Part shown: positions 5,912 through 8,096 of the stretch, in pieces
Layout: every line of letters begins with the position of its first letter
Position numbering within the stretch: the stretch's first letter is position 1
Assembly (NCBI GenBank): GCA_046582495.1
Contig: JAYGEG010000156.1
Span: 1-8,096 of the forward strand
Length of the DNA: 8,096 nucleotides
From: TMED23 sp913054205
GTDB taxonomy: Bacteria > Pseudomonadota > Alphaproteobacteria > Rhodospirillales > UBA2165
Reading direction: 5' to 3'
Program-made: the position numbers and the translations under genes
Notes under the pieces: model-generated
The model's input: the letters and a program-made list of their open reading frames with translations, nothing else
The model's database searches: none
Told to the model about the DNA's origin: nothing

Positions 5912-6082
5912 GGTACGCACCGGCTTGCCATCAATATGCACCGTGCATGCCCCGCAAAGACCAGCACTGCAGCCGAATTTTGTTCCTGTAAGTTTGATAT
6001 GCTCACGGATGACCCAGAGCAATGGCGTATCCGGTGCCGTATCGACACTCGTCGCCTTACCATTAAGATTAAAAGCTACCAT
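5912..6082 (-). pseudogene. N-terminal remnant of a 2Fe-2S subunit of the xanthine dehydrogenase family (IorA-like)
   Basis: The ATG at 6082-6080 is preceded by an excellent AAGGAGAGG ribosome site 5 bases upstream. Fifty-seven codons of a plant-type ferredoxin domain follow. PDTPLLWVIRE (17-27) is the hallmark of the isoquinoline 1-oxidoreductase alpha (IorA) group, and C38, C43 and C46 (FGCSAGLCGAC) are three of the four cluster ligands. The similarity stops after KPVRT (53-57), just where the fourth Cys (usually VRSC) should follow. The reading frame then enters receiver-gene DNA and stops after eight foreign residues, at 5887-5885. The second, helical 2Fe-2S domain (roughly 100 residues) and the molybdopterin subunit gene that normally follows are absent. 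Such subunits pass electrons from a molybdenum hydroxylase; this truncated form should not assemble a cluster. Confidence 0.8.
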
Positions 6083-6122
6083 TGAAACCTCTCCTTGAAG
6101 ACTCGTTCCTGTTAAAACGCCT

Positions 6123-6146
6123 AAGGGAGGTTTTATGAATTATTGA
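6123..6146 (+). other. Strong ribosome site before a 3-codon frame
   Basis: AAGGGAGG (6123-6130) is followed 4 bases later by ATG AAT TAT and a TGA (6144-6146); a second ATG overlaps that stop and runs only four codons. No longer frame follows. It may be the remnant of a gene start, a leader peptide or chance. It lies 41 bases outside the start of the iorA remnant and points away from it. Confidence 0.15.
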
Positions 6147-6225
6147 ATGTGCTCGAGATAAGTAGAACGCCTTTTCTCAGGGCGATTGTCCTCCCGAATT
6201 TGCCGCTATTTAGACGGCTTGGAGA

Positions 6226-6242
6226 AAACGGTAAGCCCGTTT
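6226..6242 (-). terminator. Possible terminator downstream of dctM
   Basis: AAACGG and CCGTTT form a perfect 6-bp stem with a 5-base loop, about 53 bases beyond the dctM stop. Read on the minus strand the stem ends in TTTT. The tail is short, so this is a weak intrinsic terminator candidate. It would separate dctM from the iorA remnant. Confidence 0.35.
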
Positions 6243-6294
6243 GTTTGGTGGGTCAACAGTTCTAAACCGAACTAAATTCAATTATACTTTACCA

Positions 6295-7599
6295 TTACTC
6301 GAACATCGTTTCCGGTAAAATCAAGGCGATCTGTGGAAAAGCCACCAAGATCGCCAAACAAGCGGCCATGGCGAACCAAAATGGCCAAATACCACGGAAA
6401 ATCGTGCTCATGGGAACGTCCGGCGCAATGCCTCGGACGACAAATACGTTAACACCGACCGGCGGCGAAATCAGCCCCATCTCCAACACGATCACGACGA
6501 TCACGCCGAACCAAATTGGGCTCAGACCCAGCTCCAAAATCAGAGGGTACACAATCGGCAACGTCAGCACGAGCATCGCCAAACCTTCAAGGAATGTACC
6601 AAGTGCAATATACGTCACCAAAATGATAATCAAAATTCCAAGGTCACCGACATCTAAGCCAATCAGGAAAGTCACCAAATCTTCTGGAATTTCAGTGAGC
6701 GCCATAAACGGAATAAAAACATGGGCACCGATTAAAATCATAAAGACAGTCGCTGTTGTCCTCAGTGTTTGAAAAACGACAAATTTTGTTTTGGTCCAAT
6801 CGAGTTCTTTTCGGTAGAGCGCGATAACCATAACCAAAAAAGCACCGACGCCTGCCGCTTCGACCGGTGTAAACAATCCGACGTAAATGCCGCCAATGGT
6901 AACCAATACAACACCAACAATGGTTCCGGCGCTACGTAAGGACGCTATTCTCTCGCGAAAACCTGCCCTCGGACCAGCCGGGCCTTTTTCGGGATCAATC
7001 CGCGTTACAATATAGATTGCGACAAGAAACAGGCCCGTAAGCAACAATCCAGGCAAGACGCCCGCCATAAACAATTTGCCAATCGATTGTTCGGTTAAAA
7101 TGGCATAAATAATCATGCCCGTAGAAGGTGGAATAAGGATACCAAGTGTGCCGCCTGCGGCAACTGCGCCAGTCGCCAGGCTATCGCTGTAATTAAAGCG
7201 CTTCATTTCTGGGAGTGCGACCCGGCCCATGGTCACGGCAGCGGCAATCGACGAGCCACTCATCGCCGCAAATCCAGCGCAACCTGCAATGGTCGCCGAC
7301 GCCAACCCGCCCCTGAAATGACCAATCCATTTATAGGCAGCATTATAGAGATCTCGGCTCATGCCAGAAACGCCCGCCAGATTCCCCATTAAAACGAATA
7401 ACGGTACAACAGTAAGTTCTGAGAAAGAGATGATTTCAAACGTTTCGCCGCTAAGCGAGGTGAGCGCCGGAATGGTGCCGTTCACAACCCAGGTGCCAAT
7501 AAAACCGACAACAAGCATTGCCATGGCCACCGGCATGCGCAAAATCAGGAAAAGAAATAAGAAAAAAATACCGATAAAACCAATGGCCGTTACTGACAT
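6295..7599 (-). CDS. dctM: TRAP transporter large permease (DctM)
   Basis: The 434-residue inner-membrane subunit that forms the sodium-coupled translocation path of a tripartite ATP-independent periplasmic transporter. About a dozen hydrophobic segments span the whole length, normal for DctM. Family motifs are all present: RMPVA (21-25), VPLFVLMGNL (65-74), the first hairpin motif around MSGSSIAAAVTMG (113-125), GGTLGILIPPS (149-159), AGVLPGLL (179-186), FTPVEAAG and, near the C-terminus, the second hairpin GLISPPVGVNVFVV. No frameshift or gap is seen. The ATG at 7599 has AGGGG about 9 bases upstream. dctQ ends 32 bases upstream on the same strand, so the two are co-transcribed. The substrate cannot be told from the permease; it is set by the binding protein, presumably encoded further right or elsewhere. 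Confidence 0.96.
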   Translation of the reverse strand: MSVTAIGFIGIFFLFLFLILRMPVAMAMLVVGFIGTWVVNGTIPALTSLSGETFEIISFSELTVVPLFVLMGNLAGVSGMSRDLYNAAYKWIGHFRGGLASATIAGCAGFAAMSGSSIAAAVTMGRVALPEMKRFNYSDSLATGAVAAGGTLGILIPPSTGMIIYAILTEQSIGKLFMAGVLPGLLLTGLFLVAIYIVTRIDPEKGPAGPRAGFRERIASLRSAGTIVGVVLVTIGGIYVGLFTPVEAAGVGAFLVMVIALYRKELDWTKTKFVVFQTLRTTATVFMILIGAHVFIPFMALTEIPEDLVTFLIGLDVGDLGILIIILVTYIALGTFLEGLAMLVLTLPIVYPLILELGLSPIWFGVIVVIVLEMGLISPPVGVNVFVVRGIAPDVPMSTIFRGIWPFWFAMAACLAILVAFPQIALILPETMFE

Positions 7600-7631
7600 T
7601 TAAAAGGACCCCTAAGTAACCGGCGAATTGG

Positions 7632-8096
7632 TTAATCGCCTGCATATTTGATGTTTTGCCCGCGCATAAGCATCAATAATTCAACCAATAATACAATGGC
7701 ATAGAGCAACATGCCGAATGCGGATATTTGCATAAAAGGACCATAAGAAATCTGTAGCGTGCCGCTGGCTTCTCCAAATTCGACGGCGTCAAATCCACTG
7801 ACCGACAAATGCCACGCCAGTATCAGCAACATGACAAAGCCTATAAATTTTATCAATATATCGATCCATTTTTTCAAAGTGGCATTCAAATTTTCGCCAA
7901 ATAATTCGACCACAACCTGCCCACCGGATCGCGCGCTATAGGCGATCGATGCAGAAACGACAATTATAAGAAAAAACTGAGCAATATCCCGGCCACCCAA
8001 AATGGGCGAATTGAATCCAGAACGCAAGGTAACATCTAGAACCGTCACCAAGGTGAGCGCCAGCAGGAAAATTCCTCCGAACAAGAGCGCAATAAA
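7632..8096 (-). CDS. dctQ: TRAP transporter small permease (DctQ), 5' end cut by the window
   Basis: 154 residues are visible, with the frame open to the right edge (first residues FIALLFGGIF). DctQ proteins are usually about 160-190 residues, so only a short N-terminal piece is missing. Four hydrophobic segments are seen: the start to about TVLDV, DIAQFFLIIVVSASIAY, ILIKFIGFVMLLILAW, and FGMLLYAIVLLVELLML. The segment GGQVVVELF after the second helix corresponds to the conserved loop of the family. A TTG at 8084 could be taken as a start but lies inside the first membrane helix, so the true start is outside the window. DctQ pairs with DctM in the inner membrane and helps dock the periplasmic binding protein. 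dctM follows 32 bases downstream. Confidence 0.92.
   Translation of the reverse strand, partial: FIALLFGGIFLLALTLVTVLDVTLRSGFNSPILGGRDIAQFFLIIVVSASIAYSARSGGQVVVELFGENLNATLKKWIDILIKFIGFVMLLILAWHLSVSGFDAVEFGEASGTLQISYGPFMQISAFGMLLYAIVLLVELLMLMRGQNIKYAGD

Noticed and set aside
5752..6063. A single 103-residue protein across the chimeric junction
   Set aside because: Its first half is out-of-frame translation of the iorA fragment and only the second half is receiver sequence, so I do not believe it is a real gene product.
6368..6772. 134-residue plus-strand frame inside dctM
   Set aside because: It is an antisense shadow of the membrane protein, rich in Thr, Ile and Pro. The dctM frame is complete and has all family motifs.
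1..8096. CRISPR arrays, tRNA or rRNA genes, transposases, integrases
   Set aside because: I looked for direct-repeat arrays, cloverleaf structures and mobile-element proteins on both strands and saw none.

Overview
The window reads as chromosomal DNA of an alphaproteobacterium, probably marine or another free-living heterotroph. This is inferred from gene content: two TRAP-type uptake loci, a Tat-exported TRAP binding protein, an IorA-type molybdenum-hydroxylase gene remnant, a PilZ/phosphotransfer signalling pair and GGAGG-type ribosome sites. GC content looks moderate, with AT-rich gaps. No rRNA, tRNA, CRISPR array, phage gene or insertion sequence was found.

Left part (1-2025, all minus strand). 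The 5' end of a TRAP substrate-binding protein gene (dctP) runs off the left edge. Upstream of it is a gene-free stretch of about 410 bases containing two adjacent hairpins. Then come a D-2-hydroxyacid dehydrogenase and a small, very cysteine-rich GDCCVxC-domain protein. Middle left (2026-3565): an LVIVD-repeat beta-propeller protein is transcribed divergently from the GDCCVxC gene. It converges on a small GIY-YIG nuclease-like gene, with a hairpin between the two.

Middle right (3566-5640, plus strand): an HPt domain joined to a degenerate receiver overlaps, by 88 bases in another frame, a canonical PilZ (c-di-GMP-binding) protein. This is either a translationally coupled pair or a three-domain protein split by a frameshift. 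A membrane-anchored TlpA-type thiol-disulfide protein follows.

Right part (5641-8096, minus strand): a chimeric gene remnant joins the first 57 codons of a 2Fe-2S subunit gene to the last third or so of an unrelated receiver-domain gene. It is broken again by a one-base slip in a homopolymer. Beyond it lie a complete TRAP large permease (dctM) and a nearly complete small permease (dctQ) that is cut by the right edge.

The dctP at one end and dctQM at the other are about 6 kb apart with unrelated genes between them, so they may belong to two different transporters. The two observations most worth following are the HPt/pseudo-receiver/PilZ module and the iorA-receiver deletion (or assembly) junction.
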